Made by a program: the position numbers and the translations under genes
The notes under the pieces: model-generated
Told to the model about the DNA's origin: nothing
The model's database searches: none
The model's input: only the letters and a program-made list of their open reading frames with translations
Assembly: GCA_904066235.2 (NCBI GenBank)
Contig: CAJFCV020000004.1
Span: forward strand, 992,001-1,056,000
Direction of reading: 5' to 3'
DNA: 64,000 nt
Source of the DNA: Bursaphelenchus xylophilus
Taxonomy: Eukaryota; Nematoda; Chromadorea; Rhabditida; Aphelenchoididae
In this document: piece by piece, positions 40,010-51,455 of the stretch
Numbering within the stretch: position 1 is the stretch's first letter
Layout: each line of letters opens with the position of its first letter

Positions 40010-41976
40010 TTATCTTCTCAACACCACTTTACAATTATAAGGTTGAATCACTGTCCCAGCGCCGCTGATTCTCTTCAGGGTCGGCGGGACTTTTCCGGGC
40101 AAGAACTTGTACTGGTTGAAGAGGTTGGCGGTGAAGAGGAACAGCTCCATTCGCGCCAATCCCTCACCCAAACAGATCCTCTTGCCAATGGAGAACGGAA
40201 TCAGCTCGTCCACTTGTCGCAGCTTCCCGTTTTCGTCGATAAATCGGTCGGGATTGAATCTCTCGGGCTCGGGGAAGACTTTTGGGTCGCGCATGACGAC
40301 CGAGATTTGTGGGGTGAAAATGGTGCCCTTTTTGAAGTGTCGGCCATCAATTTCGACGTCTCTCGGCAAGCATCTGGTGATGTTCTGGGCGACCAAGTTG
40401 CAGCAGCGTTGACTTTCCTGAAATTTGATGGTATTATCGCAAAAATGAAAATTGCATTGCCATTTTGAAGAGGTTGAGAGTTGGCAGGTCCGATTAAACC
40501 TAGCCTTGGCCAAATTTGGCCAGAAAGTTTGATCAAATCTGAACGGTCAAGTCTTGACCTCCAATCCCCTCTATTCACCGTAAACTGGCTCTAAAATTTC
40601 TCTCTACGACCTGAACTCACCATAATAACAGCATTGGTGTAGGGCAAATCGGGTCTGTCCGCATTGCCAACCATTCGATTGCTTCCAACCACCGCATCCA
40701 GCTCTTTTTGCACCTTCTCTTGGATCTCCGGATACCTGATCAAATAAGCGATGACCCAGGTCAGCGTCGAGGAGGTTGTCTCTTGTCCCGCCATCCACAA
40801 GTCCATGCAAATGTTGCGGAGTTCGGGGAAATTGTAGTATCCTTCCGAGCTATTCTAAACAAAGGTTTCTTGATGAGAATTCCCCACCAACCTTTTGAAT
40901 ATGCCTCTGGCGTTCCAACAAATACGCGTCAATGAAGCTGTTGGGCTCCAGGTCTTGTGTGTAGTCGTTATCGGCCAAGTGCTCCTCGATTTGTCGGTCA
41001 AGGAAGGCGAACAACTCCAGCAATATTCGTACGGTCTCCTTGGCTTTGGAGTTGAGGATTGGGACCTGCATTAGTTTCGGGTTGTTCAACACCAAGCTGG
41101 CTCTGGCGGTGCCGAACGCCCGCATGAAAGCGGTCGATAAATCCTTCAAAAGATAGAACTCCTCTTCGCGCCCCTCGGTGAATCTGTAGCCGGCGACGAT
41201 CGCGTTGATAATGGAGCCAACCGCAATGTCGGTGTACTTGAAAAAGTCGATTTCATCGGAGTCCAGTTGACCGTTCACTTTTTCAATTAGGTTCTGCACT
41301 TCGGCTTGGATCTGAAATGAGTTGCATTGGATGACAAATCTGTCCGAGGAAGAGCGAACTTGAGTCGATCTCGGTTTAGTGCGGGTGACTAGTAAGACAA
41401 GGCACTTCAACAAAATCGTATGGCGGCCCGACTGTCGAATTATCGGGTAAAATGTATAGTAAAGAGTAGCAGGAAATTCCAAAGACTTTTTGCCATGAAT
41501 GGTACCAATATTGAGCTCTTATTCTCGCCTCAATTTTAGCAACTTACCCTCTCTTCCATTTGATTTTTCCCCAGTCCAAAATCTCTCAACACCTTCAACG
41601 CGAATCGGCGATATTCCCGCCAAGGCTCGCCACTGTTGAAGACCACTCCAAAGGTCCCCCCTCGGGCCTGATCGAGCGCACTGTTCGTTCGCACACGATC
41701 CGAAAAGACGTCAGCATTCTTCACAAAGTACTTAACCATCTCCTGGTACCCACAAACTGAGACTATTGGCATTTCACCCAGCCAGTACGTGTAAACTGGG
41801 CCGTATTGTTGAGTCCATTCGATGAACTTGTCCTCCCAACGCTCTTCTCTGTCTAAATCGAGCAGATTCCCGACGAATGGGAGGGGAGCCGGGCCGGGCG
41901 GGAGATCCCGACGTTTGTAGTAGTAGTTGTAGAAGAGAAGGAGGGAAATTGCGGAGAGGATGAGGAGGAAAATCAT
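40010..41976 (-). CDS. Cytochrome P450 (CYP33-like), cluster gene 4
   Basis: Four exons on -: 41976-41548, 41311-40892, 40854-40621 and 40417-40010; 496 aa, phase 0, with the same exon plan as genes 2 and 3. Intron 2 is only 37 bp. It has an N-terminal anchor and KRRDLPPGP, WREYR (W119), MAGQETTSST, E-S-Q-R, FPEPERFNPDRF and FSIGKRICLG with Cys443. Intron 3 still resembles that of genes 2 and 3 (GCCAAATTTGGCCA, ATACCATCAAATTTCAG), so it arose from the same source but in opposite orientation. ATTTCAG lies 10 bp before the ATG (spliced-leader acceptor). It is the most compact gene of the cluster, with no transposon in its introns. Predicted to be functional. Confidence 0.9.
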
Positions 41977-43039
41977 GATTTTTTGGCTGAAATTGCAATT
42001 AAAATTGGCTGATGAATGGACGGCAAAATTATCGATGTAAAAAGTGTAAAAGAGTGTAAACAGGGCTAGTGGCCCAGCATTTGTTGCACGGCAACCCAAA
42101 ATAGAACTAAAATGTCTCCCGCCCACTTTTCAGGTAACCTCAAAACAAAACATTAGGTAAAAGAATCAGGGCCGGATGACAAATCAAAAAAAGCCCGGGC
42201 GGCATTAGACATGACTCGTTGGCCGGCCCGGGATCGCGGCCCGGCCGGTTTCAGCTTTGCCTCGACCCCGAAGCCATGTCTAGGAGGATGACCTTGACGC
42301 GATATGGATCGGAGGGCGCGAAGGCCTGGAAGTAAAAGCCCGACCCCTTGGCCATGTCTACTAATAGTTCAACGCCTTTATGTCGGGTTAAACAACAAAC
42401 CCCCGCTTTGGTGATAAGACCTTGAACGCCGTTATCACGCAAGTCGATATGTTTCCAAAACTCCAATGAAACTGAACACAGTTCAATGAGTATATCAAGT
42501 CATTAACGCAATTTTTTCGCAATTTCTATCAAATTTTGTCGGAGAGAAGAACGCTTTTTGCCTGTATCTCCAACAATTTCGCGTAGAAAAGACTGATTTT
42601 TTGCAGAAATATTGCTCTAACCGGTAAGAGCAAGGCTGAAACTTTTCACGCATAAGCTGACAAAAAACGGGTTAATATTTCGTTAACTCCCGCTCTAAAA
42701 ATATAAGGGTTTCCTTCGAAAAACAAGGTTGGAAACTTATTTCAGTTTGTGCCCAATTTCATTAAAATCTGAACGTCGCACTTTGAGCACTTCCCTTTAA
42801 ATCAAGCCCTCTCAACTGCAGAAAAATCAAAAAACGTTATTTTGTTTGGGTGTTTCGCCCGAAAACAAGAGAGCAAGATCACAAAATTGTGAAAAAGCTC
42901 CTTGTGAATACCCTTTCAGCTATTTAAGAAGACATGGGCCGAAACTATACGGAAAGTTTCGAACTACAAGTCACAATTAACCCAATGACTATGCATACTT
43001 ATAAAAGTGTCTGTCTACCTCTAGCGTTGGGATCTCAAC
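41977..43039. other. Repeat-filled spacer
   Basis: Contains one end of a CACGGCAACCC element (42075-42130), a GC-rich block with CGGCCCGG palindromes (about 42145-42300; similar blocks at 46850-46930 and 63725-63815), and a reversed AAGTGCGACGCTCAG-family copy (about 42495-42800). No exon is seen. Confidence 0.5.
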
Positions 43040-43650
43040 CAATTTCCCAAGAAATCTGCATAAGACAAGGACTATAAATACTTCCGTTCGATCCCAAAAG
43101 CCCTCATTTCTTCTTCTGTCTCCCGCTTGATCGGTCGAGCAGTGCTAGTTTTGTGTTGTGTCTCAATAAACTATTCTAATTTGTGTCTATCCCTCGGAGC
43201 GGTGGCCAAAGGTCTTCCTTGACTTTTGACTCTTCGGTCAAAGGGTCTCCTTTGACCATAAGGGAGGACCTCTTCATGTGCATCAAGACGTTATATGGAG
43301 GCTGAGCCGGGTAATTTAATCTAGAAGAACTCGTCGGAGAGTCGATGTGCGGTCTCTTCCATTCGCGTCCCCAGATGGTCAACACCTTGTCCTCCACAGT
43401 TTCGTGGTTCCTCCATCAGAGGTCCTATTCCAGTTGGCTCGCCTTACTGGAATAGGACCTAGTCTATAGAGGTAGCGAGAGCATAACGGGATATAAAACC
43501 CCCGGGAAGACAGAATAGATGGCCGAAAGGGATATATAATATATATTTATCCCGCGTGCCGTCACAGCCAAACGGAACACTTAGTCAGCGTCGAACGTCG
43601 TCCATATCGTTGTTGTTAGTTTCGAAGAACTTACCTTCGTCGTTTGAAAC
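43040..43650 (+). mobile_element. LTR-like region
   Basis: Carries TATAAA at 43073-43078, AATAAA at 43165-43170, then GGAGCGGTGGCC and GAAGAACTCGTCGGAGAGTC. A second TATAAAA follows at 43492-43498, then a run of TATA repeats. GATCGGAGCGGTGG and GAAGAACTCGTCGGAGAATC recur at 62200-62320. No gag or pol frame is present. Probably a decayed retrotransposon terminus. Confidence 0.35.
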
Positions 43651-43951
43651 TTGAGAACTCAAGCCGACCCAATCCGTCGCACGAAGACAAGTCAATCCAG
43701 TACTTGGATCCAGTTGGATCTCCATGGGTCATCCTGTTCTCATCAACTCCCTAACTGTGCAAAAAGCAACCAATTGCAAAGTACAAAGAAAAGTTTGTTT
43801 TTTGCACATTGCATGTTGCCGAAATCACTCCGACGACCTTATGAAAACTATACAACAAAGCACTTCTCTAACAAGCTCAATTTTTCTGTTCCTTGCGATT
43901 CATGTTGCATGAACATAGAGCTTTACTGTAAACATCTAAAAAATAAAATAT

Positions 43952-43957
43952 TTTATT
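43952..43957 (-). terminator. Poly(A) signal of P450 gene 5
   Basis: AATAAA on the minus strand, 70 bp beyond the stop. Confidence 0.5.
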
Positions 43958-44026
43958 TTCGCATCGTTCCAACAGTCTTTTCAATTATTCAAAAATATTT
44001 GTAACAATTCATCGGCTCTCCGTTCT

Positions 44027-46622
44027 TTAACGCCTCAGCTGGACCTTGCACTGGTATGGTTCAGTCATTGTGGAGGCGCCATTCGTCTTCCTCAAGCTTG
44101 GCGGGACTTTTCCGGCCGAAAACTTGTACTGACTGAAGAGGTTGGCGGTGAAGAGGAACAGCTCCATTCGGGCCATTCCCTCGCCCAAACAGATGCGCTT
44201 GCCGATCGAAAATGGAATCAGCTCTTCCACTTGTTTCAGCTTCCCATTCTGGGCGATAAATCGGTCGGGATTGAATTTCTCGGGCTCGGGGAAGATCTGA
44301 AAGACTTGTTGGTTATTACTGTCCACCCTATTGGTTGTGGAGGAAGTTTTAGGGGGGTTTTTTGCTACCTTTGGATTCTGTAGGAGCACCGAGATTTGAG
44401 GCAGGATAATTGTGCCCTTCTTCACATTGTATCCGTTAATTTCAAAGTCCTGTTGAAGGGCTCGTGGGATATTTTGACTCAACAAATTGCAGCATCGTTG
44501 GCCTTCCTGAAAGCAATTTAAAAAGGCTTTCAAATTGTGAGCTCCGCACAGAATTCAAGCCCTCTTGAACTCACCATAATCACAGCATTTGTGTAGGGCA
44601 AATCGCCTCTATCGGCATTCCGTATGATCCGATTGCTTCCGACCACAGCGTCCAGCTCCTTCTGCATCTTCTCCTGTGCGTCGGGGTTGCGGATCAAATA
44701 GGCGATGATCCAGGTGATCGTGGAGCTGGTCGTCTCCTGCCCGGCCAGCCACAAGTCCATGCACACGTTGCGCAACTGCGCCAAATGATAGTAGCCCTCG
44801 CCGCCGGCACTCTGAATCTGCCGTTGGCGCTCCAACAAAAACGCGTCGATGAAATCGTGCGGCTCAGCGGCTTCAGTGTAGTCATTCTCCGCCAAATGCC
44901 GCTGGATTTGCCCGTCCAGGAACTCGAACAACTCCAGCATCACGCTGATCGAGTAGTTGGCCTTGGAGTTCACAATCGGCACCCTGAACAGAACGGGGTT
45001 GTTCAGCGCCAAGTTGGCGCGCGCACTGGTGAAGCCCTTCATCAGCTCGGTGGTGAGGTGCTTCATTTTGTAGAACTCGTCTTCTTTGCCCTGGAATAGT
45101 GGGACTTTTGGGGGGAGTAAGAAAAATTGAAAGAAAAGGTTAAATACCGACCTCAGTAAACCGATATCCACTCAGAATGGAGTTGATCACGGAGCCAACA
45201 GCAATGTCCGAGTAATTGAAGAAGTCAATTTCTTCGGCGTCCAAGTTCTTGTTCACTTTTTCAATCATCAAGTGGAGCTCTTGGAGGATCTGGAAAACTA
45301 GGTCATTTCATTTTATCCAAACTAACAAAGTTGGAAGTACCCCATGCGCGACGCTCAGATTTTCTTCAAATTTTGCACACAAGTCCGGCATAGACTAAGT
45401 ATCAATTCTTAAAAGTTTTAGTTCCCACTTTGCAGGCGCAGCGGAGCTATTCAGCGATCTTTGCGGCTGAGAGTACGCAAAACGCGGAGAGCGGTCAGAG
45501 AGAAAAACACTTTTTTATCATAAGTTTGCCAGATTCCTGGGGAAAAAATTCATTTTTTGTGGAAACATTACACTCAGCAGTAGAATTAGGTATGAAACTT
45601 TTCGTGCCAAAATTCGGCAAAAAGTCTCAATTTTTCGCCGACTTTCGATCTAAAAATCTCGGTTGTTTCTGCAAAGCGCGAGCTAGGATTCTCGCATAGC
45701 TCCTGGAAAAAACTATTCTAAATTTGTGTCAAGTTTCATCAAAATTTATGCGTCGAACTTGGGGTACTTCGCTGTAAAAAGAACTTTTTGGCCATTATTG
45801 CCAGTTTCGTACGGAAAAAACTGATTTTTTTGTGGAAACCCCACTATCGTAGGTATAGGCATAAATGTCGAAAAAGTTGAAATTATTTGGTCCGATGAGG
45901 GCTCCTTGGCAAAGAGGGTACCTTGAAGAAATAAAGATGCAAAGAGCGGGCCAAGGCGGATTTTACAATAATGATTTCTTCAGATTGCCAAAAAAATAAT
46001 ATTTATCTTGAAGAATCCGCCTTGCTCCCCTCTTAACACATCATTTTTTTGCAAACCAAAGAAATGATTCTTAAAAAATCCGCCTATGTCCCCTCTCACC
46101 ATATCATTTTTTCCTCAAGGTCCACTCTGTGCCCTAATGCCATCTTTGGACACAACGGGGACTTCTAAAAATCCCGTATTTGACCCAACTTACCCTCTCT
46201 TCCATTTCATTCTTGCCCAATCCAAAGTCTCTCAACACCTTCAACGCAAACCTCCGCTGCTCTCTCCAGCTATCGCCATTGTTTATAATCACCCCATACT
46301 GGCCACCTCGAATGGTCTCCACGATATTCTTCGTGTAATGCCGATCCGAGAAGACGTCCGCATGCTTCACAAAGTACTTGACCATGTCGTTGTAGTCGCA
46401 GATCGCGACGAACGGCAGATGGCCCAGCCAGTAGGTAAAAGTGGAGCCGTACTTGTTATTCCACTCGATGAACTTGGTCTCCCAACGATTCTCCCGGGCC
46501 AATTCGAGCAGGTTTCCGAGCACCGGGAGAGGCGTGGGGCCGGGAGGGAGATTGCGCCGCTTCCAGTAGAAATTGTGGAAAAGTATGAGGGCGAGGAGGG
46601 CGAGAGTGATGTACAGTATCAT
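44027..46622 (-). CDS. Cytochrome P450 (CYP33-like), cluster gene 5
   Basis: Five exons on -: 46622-46194, 45289-45152, 45090-44575, 44506-44369 and 44296-44027; 496 aa, phase 0. The architecture differs from genes 1-4. There is an intron after YRFTE (residue 189), no intron before the I-helix exon, and an intron before the PERF region. Motifs are WREQR (W119), LAGQETTSST, E-G-Q-R 362-365, FPEPEKFNPDRF and FSIGKRICLG with Cys443. The N-terminal anchor (ILYITLALLALILFHNF) is followed by KRRNLPPGP. All introns are short except the first (904 bp), which holds a full AAGTGCGACGCTCAG element. Predicted to be functional. Confidence 0.9.
45325..45775. mobile_element. AAGTGCGACGCTCAG-family element, full length
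   Basis: Ends AAGTTGGAAGTACCCCATGC and GAACTTGGGGTACTTCGC, with GCGACGCTCAGATTTTC just inside the left end. The same length and inner order as 22812-23262. It lies in intron 1 of P450 gene 5. Confidence 0.75.
45895..46110. repeat. Flank shared with the 47565-47850 minisatellite
   Basis: GGCAAAGAGGGTACCTTGAA, AAGATGCAAAGAGCGGGCCA and AAGGCGGATTTT correspond to GGCACCTTGAAAAAAAGATG and CCAAGGCGAATTTT at 47829-47876. A single repeat unit may therefore have stood here. It lies in intron 1 of P450 gene 5. Confidence 0.4.
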
Positions 46623-46730
46623 CTTAGGACCCTTAAAACAAAAGCTGTTTGGAAGAAACTTGGAAGAAAATGGTAATTACATAAATGAATGCGGTGATGG
46701 CGTTGCTCGAAATAATGACTACTATTTACT

Positions 46731-47165
46731 TGTCTGTCGAGGAAAATAATGAGCGGTCTGTCGCAACAAAAATAAAAAGGTCGTTTTTTTCAAAAAGTCA
46801 ACACTTGTTGGTCTGTCCGGAAAATAATGTGGAACCGTCGCGCTTTTAAATTAGGCATGGCTCTCGGGCCGGCCAGAGCCGTTTCAACTTTGCGTCGGCC
46901 AGGCCCAGCGGCCAAGTCTACTTTAAATCGTCCGTCATCGCTTTACGACGGCTAGCCGCGGCTTGAGATTTGATGCGCGACTCCGACGAGTGGTCACATT
47001 CTTCTCACATTATTTTCCCGACAAAATGATAGTAAGCACAGTGTCGCTGCGCCGATCGCGTCGCCGAAGTGAAAAGCCATTTGATTTTGCCGCGACACAG
47101 TTCATTCTATCGCCGGCAATGCGATTTTCGTTGCGACAGAGTGCTCATTATTTTCCCGACAGACT
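46731..47165. mobile_element. Cluster of broken GTCGGGAAAATAATGAGC MITEs
   Basis: Two isolated left ends (46731-46780, 46810-46832), one isolated right end (46990-47010) and a nearly full copy (about 47031-47163, left end reduced to ATGATAGTAAGCACAGTGTC). A GC-rich CGGGCCGGCC block lies between them. No exon is seen from 46623 to 47564. Confidence 0.7.
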
Positions 47166-47564
47166 GACCAAGTTTCCCCAAAAAAAAAATAAAAAATTCA
47201 GAAACGCAGAGAGGGAAAATTTCAGTTTAAATTAACCTTGAAAGCGTTGATTTCACTTTGAGCACAAGAAACATGCATGCATTTTTTTAAACTGATATCA
47301 GCAAAGACTGATTACTCAGGAAATTGATAAAAATACAAAGTTTCAAGCTCAAAAAGAGGCTAGAAAACAAAATAGAAAAGCAGCTCTTAATTGACGCTTG
47401 CAAGAAAAGACCACCACAACTTTACAGCCCTCCAGGCAACTGACTCAGATGTACCCCGTGTTTTGTGAAAGCAGCGGCTGTGTAATATGTGCACTTCCTT
47501 TTACACTGTGAGAGATGGTGCAACGAGCGTTTGTTTTTTTGGAAAACAAAAAAAATTTGGCGAC

Positions 47565-47850
47565 TTGGTCCGAAGAGGGCACATGGGCGAAGAAGGCACC
47601 TAGGCGAAGAGGCACCTGGGCGAAGAGGGCACCAAAGCGAAGAGGGCACCGAGGCGAAGAGGGCACATAGGCGAAGAGGGCACCGAGGCGAAGAGGGCAC
47701 ATAGGCGAAGAGGGCACATGGCCGAGGAAGGCACATAGTCGAAGAGGGCACATAGGCGAAGAGGGCACCAAGGCGAAAAGGGCACGTAGGCCAAGAGGCA
47801 CCTGGGCGAAGGGGCCACTTGGGCAAAAATGGCACCTTGAAAAAAAGATG
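47565..47850. repeat. GGCGAAGAGGGCACATA minisatellite
   Basis: About fifteen imperfect copies of a 17-18 bp unit (GGCGAAGAGGGCAC plus 3-4 variable bases such as ATA, CGA or CAA). The long open frames on both strands (RRGHRGEEGT-like, LRLCALFAYVPSSP-like) are artefacts of the repeat. Confidence 0.85.
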
Positions 47851-47885
47851 CAGTAAGGAGGACCAAGGCGAATTTTTTTAAATCG

Positions 47886-48266
47886 AACAGTGATCAAACT
47901 TACCTGCCAAATTCAGCCAAGGTTTGGTTTAATCAGATCGACCAACTCTCAGACCCTTCAAAGTGACGATGGAGTCTTTGATTTTGGGGTAATACCATCA
48001 AATTTCAGGAAAGTCAACGCCGCTGCAACTTGTTGGCTCAGAACATCCCTCGATGCTTGTCGGAAGACGTTGAAGTTGATGGCGGTAACTTCTATGAAGG
48101 CGCAGTAATTCTGTCGCAAGTCTCGGTCCTCCTACAGGACCCTAAAGTCTTCTACGAGCTTCACAAATTCAATCCCGACCGATTTATCGACCAGAATGGG
48201 AAGCTGCGACAAGTGGAAAAGCTGATTCCATTCTCGCTGGGCAAGAGAATCTGCTTGGGCGGTTGA
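47886..48266 (+). pseudogene. Truncated P450 fragment (last exon of a gene 2/3/4-type copy)
   Basis: 47886-48008 matches intron 3 of P450 genes 2 and 3 (GCCAAGGTTTGGTTTAATCAGA, ATACCATCAAATTTCAG). From 48009 the last exon follows: E-S-Q-R, the PERF region (YELHKFNPDRF) and FSLGKRICLG. It then breaks immediately after the haem-loop Gly into GGTTGA. The C-terminal 50 residues and all upstream exons are missing. The frame is intact up to the break, so the truncation is recent. It is convergent with P450 gene 6, whose stop codon lies about 30 bp away. Confidence 0.85.
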
Positions 48267-48294
48267 TAAAGAAATTGACAACAAAAAATCATAT

Positions 48295-51200
48295 TTATTT
48301 TCGCAATTCGATTCTACATTTATATGGTACAATTTTCGAAGAAGCTCCACTCTCTTTCTTCAGGCTTGGCGGGACTTTTCCGGCCGAAAACTTGTACTGA
48401 TTGAAGAGGTTGGCGGTGAAGAGGAACAGCTCCATTCGCGCCAATCCCTCGCCCAAACAGATTCGCTTGCCAATGGAGAATGGAATCAGCTCTTCCACTT
48501 GTCGCAGCTTCCCGTTCTGGTCGATAAATCGGTCGGGATTGAATTTCTCGGGCTCGGGGAAGATCTGAGATTATTTTAGATATTGAAATTGAAGAGAGTC
48601 ATATTCTACTTACTTTCGGGTCCTGTAGAAGAACAGAGATTTGTGGGAGGACAACGGTCCCTTTTTTATACGAAAACCCATCCAATGTAATGTCCTCGGT
48701 AACGGCTCTGGGAATGTTTTGGCTCACAATATTGCCGCATCTTTGGGACTCCTAAAAATGGCAAAATACCAGTGAAAATCAGAATCCATTTTTCAAAATT
48801 TTCACACCATAATGACAGCATTGGTGTATGGCAAATCGGGTCGATCTGAATTCCGGATAATCCGATTGCTTCCAATCACAGTATCCAGCTCTGTTTGCAG
48901 TTTCTCCTGAGCCTCCGGATAAAGAATTAAATAGGCGATGGTCCAAGTGATTGTCTCGGAAGTTGTCTCTTGTCCGGCCGACCAGATATCGAAACAAACG
49001 TTGCTAAGTTCGTTGAGACTGAAAGAAATGGGCTTACGGGCTGTAATGAGTTTTGCTTTACAAGGGAGGTACTACAAGTTGTCACGATTCCGTGAAGAAT
49101 TCCCAGAAATTCGCATAAACCGGCGAATATTTTGATATAAATGTAATGGACCGATCGCTTTTCGGTCACTCGTTTGGGAAATAAACCTATATTTGTAATT
49201 GTTGGAAGTCCCCTTGATACAGTCCGGTGGTGGTCCATGCTCATTGGAATAAATTTGTGTGAGTTCGCAGTTTTTCAGCTAGAATTCTCTAGTTGTGGTC
49301 TCCAGGTTATTAGGGGTAGTTGATACTAGGAGTAGAGGGCAAGTTAGGGGCCTCAAAAGACCTCGACTTATAGCTGAGTCTTGACAAAGTGCGATGTTCA
49401 GATTTTAATGAAACTTTGCGTAAATTTAGATAACGTTTTCATAAGACATCTGTGAGATTCCTAGCCCGCGATTTGTAGAAGTGACCGAGATTTTTAGGTC
49501 GAAAGTTGGAAAAAATATGACACTTTTTTGCAAATTTTGGCATGAAAAGTTCCGTACCTATAGACGTGATCCAGTGGCCAAAAAAGGTACCATTTTGCAT
49601 TTGGGAAGTATCAAAAAATGTAGCAAAATGCCTCCCTCTCCAGTTGAAAAAACTCTGTTTTGAAAGACTGCCTCACAAAAAGAGCGGGCGCGTTTTTGAA
49701 ATCGGAGTTTTTTACTTGGAGGTATTTTGCTACATTTTTCGTACTTCCCGGATGCAAAATGGTACGTTTTTTGCTACTGGACATCAATAACACTCACCTA
49801 AAATGCCCCTCGCTTCCATTACTTCGCACCTGCTTCTCCCGTTCGACCAAAAATGCGTCCAGAAAATCGGTCGGCTCCAAGTCTTGGGTGTAATCGTTTT
49901 CTTTCAAATGCTTTTCAACCTGCCGATCGAAATAGGAGATCATCTCCTTTGTCACATCAACGCCAATCCTTGCTTCGGCGTTTAAAACCGGGACCTTCAT
50001 CAGATAAGGGTTCATGAATACAAGACCGGCTGTAGCTGTGCCTACAGCCCTTGTGGCTTCTTTGGAGCAATCTTTTAACCGGTAAAACTCGTCTTCGGTG
50101 TCCTGAAAAAAGAAAAAACGTATTCTTGTTTCAGTCTGTCGGGAAAATAATGACGATATCGCTGTGCCAATGGCGTCGCTGAAGTGAAAAGCAATTTGAT
50201 TTTGCCGCGACACAATTCATTTTCTCGGCGGCGATGCGATTTTCGATGCGACAGAGGGCTCATCATTTTCCCGACAGACTGATAGTTCGTTGTAAAGCTG
50301 CTGGATTGATTTCTGCCACAAGCATGAGAAAAACAAAGATCCATCTTATCTACCTTGCACCGTGCAAATGGTTATCTTACTATCAGTCTGTCGGGAAAAT
50401 AATGAGGACTCTGTCGCATCGAAAATCGCACCGCCACCGAGAAAAAAAATGTGTCGCGGCAAAATCAAATTGCTTTTCACTTCAGCGACAGGTTCGGCGC
50501 AGCGACAAGTTACAATCAAAAGCGGGTCTAGTGAATCTTAAGGCTCAAAAAAATTATTGGTTATACAAAGGCTTCGTTTCTGTGAGGCGGAACGACCGAG
50601 CTTCGAGGATTTTCCCACGAGGGACCATCTGCATTTATTCAAATTTGATTGTACTTTCCTAGGTGGGGCTGCGCTATAAAAGACCTCCTTTCTACTGAAT
50701 AAACCACTGGACTCTTGAGCTCTCGTCTTGTCTCGTTACTGGGTTGTCGGGCCTTTCGACAGTTTCTAGCTAACTTTCAGCTGGCTTCAGAGAGCTCATT
50801 GGCGTTCGCAGTTTCTCTTCAAAAAGTCCAACCCACCCCAACAAAGCTGTAGCCGCACATAATCGCGTTGATAATGGAGCCAACAGCCAGATCCGAGTAC
50901 CGGAAGAAGTCAATTTCTTCTGCGGGCAAAGCCTTGTTAACTCTTTCAAGCAAGTAGTGAAGCTCAGTGATGATCTAAAACAACGGCTTAGATGGCTTTG
51001 CAGCTACAAAGAATACTTCAACTGACCCTTTCCTCCATCTGATTCTTCCCTAGCCCGAAATCTCTCAAAGTTTTCAACGCGAATCTCCGATGCTCCTTCC
51101 AACTGTCGCCATTCGTCATCACGATCCCATAAACACCTCCTCGGCTCAACTCCAGAAGACTCCGCAGATCCATACGGTCGGAGAAGATGTCAGCGTGCTT

Positions 51201-51455
51201 CACAAAATACTTTTGCATGTCTTTGTAGTCGCAGACAGCCACAAACGGGGCTTCGCCCAGCCAATAAGTAAATGTTGAGCCATATTTCTCTTTCCATTCA
51301 CAGAACTTCGTCTCCCAACGATTTTCCGTGGCCAATGCGAGAATATTGCCGAGGAATGGGAGGGGTGCGGGGCCCGGAGGGAGACCGCGACGTTTGTAGA
51401 TGTAGTTGTAGTAGAGAAGGAGGGAAATCGATGCAAGGAGGAGATAGAAAATCAT
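48295..51455 (-). CDS. Cytochrome P450 (CYP33-like), cluster gene 6
   Basis: Six exons on -: 51455-51027, 50974-50837, 50102-49798, 49018-48808, 48751-48614 and 48564-48295; 496 aa. The intron after YSFVG matches genes 5, 7 and 8. A unique phase-2 intron (AG|T, in GHF|SLNEL) splits what is one exon in those genes, seven codons downstream of the phase-0 intron used by genes 1-4. Motifs are WKEHR (W119), SAGQETTSET (one Ser to Glu change from the cluster norm), E-S-Q-R, FPEPEKFNPDRF and FSIGKRICLG with Cys443. The minus-strand AATAAA (48294-48299) overlaps the stop codon. Introns 2 and 3 (734 and 779 bp) hold MITEs, a foldback and LTR-like pieces; the others are 49-56 bp. Predicted to be functional. 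Confidence 0.88.
49060..49310 (-). mobile_element. LTR-like core in intron 3 of P450 gene 6
   Basis: On the + strand it reads ACAAGGGAGGTACTACAAGT, then a TATAA box near 49136 and AATAAA at 49180-49185. Orientation relative to the P450 is opposite. An AAGTGCGACG-type fragment (49385-49560) follows. Weak evidence only. Confidence 0.3.
49563..49783. mobile_element. Foldback MITE, CAGTGxxGGACC family (type A), ends lost
   Basis: Retains GATCCAGTGGCC, TACCATTTTGCATTTGGGAA, the Cys-rich-looking centre palindrome and the mirrored GATGCAAAATGGTACGTTTT. Both CAGTG termini are missing. It lies in intron 3 of P450 gene 6. Confidence 0.75.
50132..50280. mobile_element. MITE, GTCGGGAAAATAATGAGC family
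   Basis: Full copy in intron 2 of P450 gene 6, starting 30 bp from exon 3. Confidence 0.9.
50384..50509. mobile_element. MITE, GTCGGGAAAATAATGAGC family, right end lost
   Basis: Left terminus intact (CAGTCTGTCGGGAAAATAAT). It stops after GGCGCAGCGACAAGT without the right terminus. Confidence 0.8.
50590..50760 (+). mobile_element. LTR-like fragment
   Basis: GGCGGAACGACCGAGCTTCG, CTATAAAAG at 50674-50682, AATAAA at 50698-50703 and GAGCTCTCGTCTTGTCTCG. Parts recur at 33140-33300 and 39765-39830. It lies in intron 2 of P450 gene 6, antisense to it. Confidence 0.45.

Noticed and set aside
42040..42130. Extra coding sequence upstream of P450 gene 4
   Set aside because: It matches the CACGGCAACCC repeat end at 21969.
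47422..47897. Minus-strand frames of 137-150 codons rich in RLCALFAYVPSSP
   Set aside because: They are translations of the 17-18 bp minisatellite.
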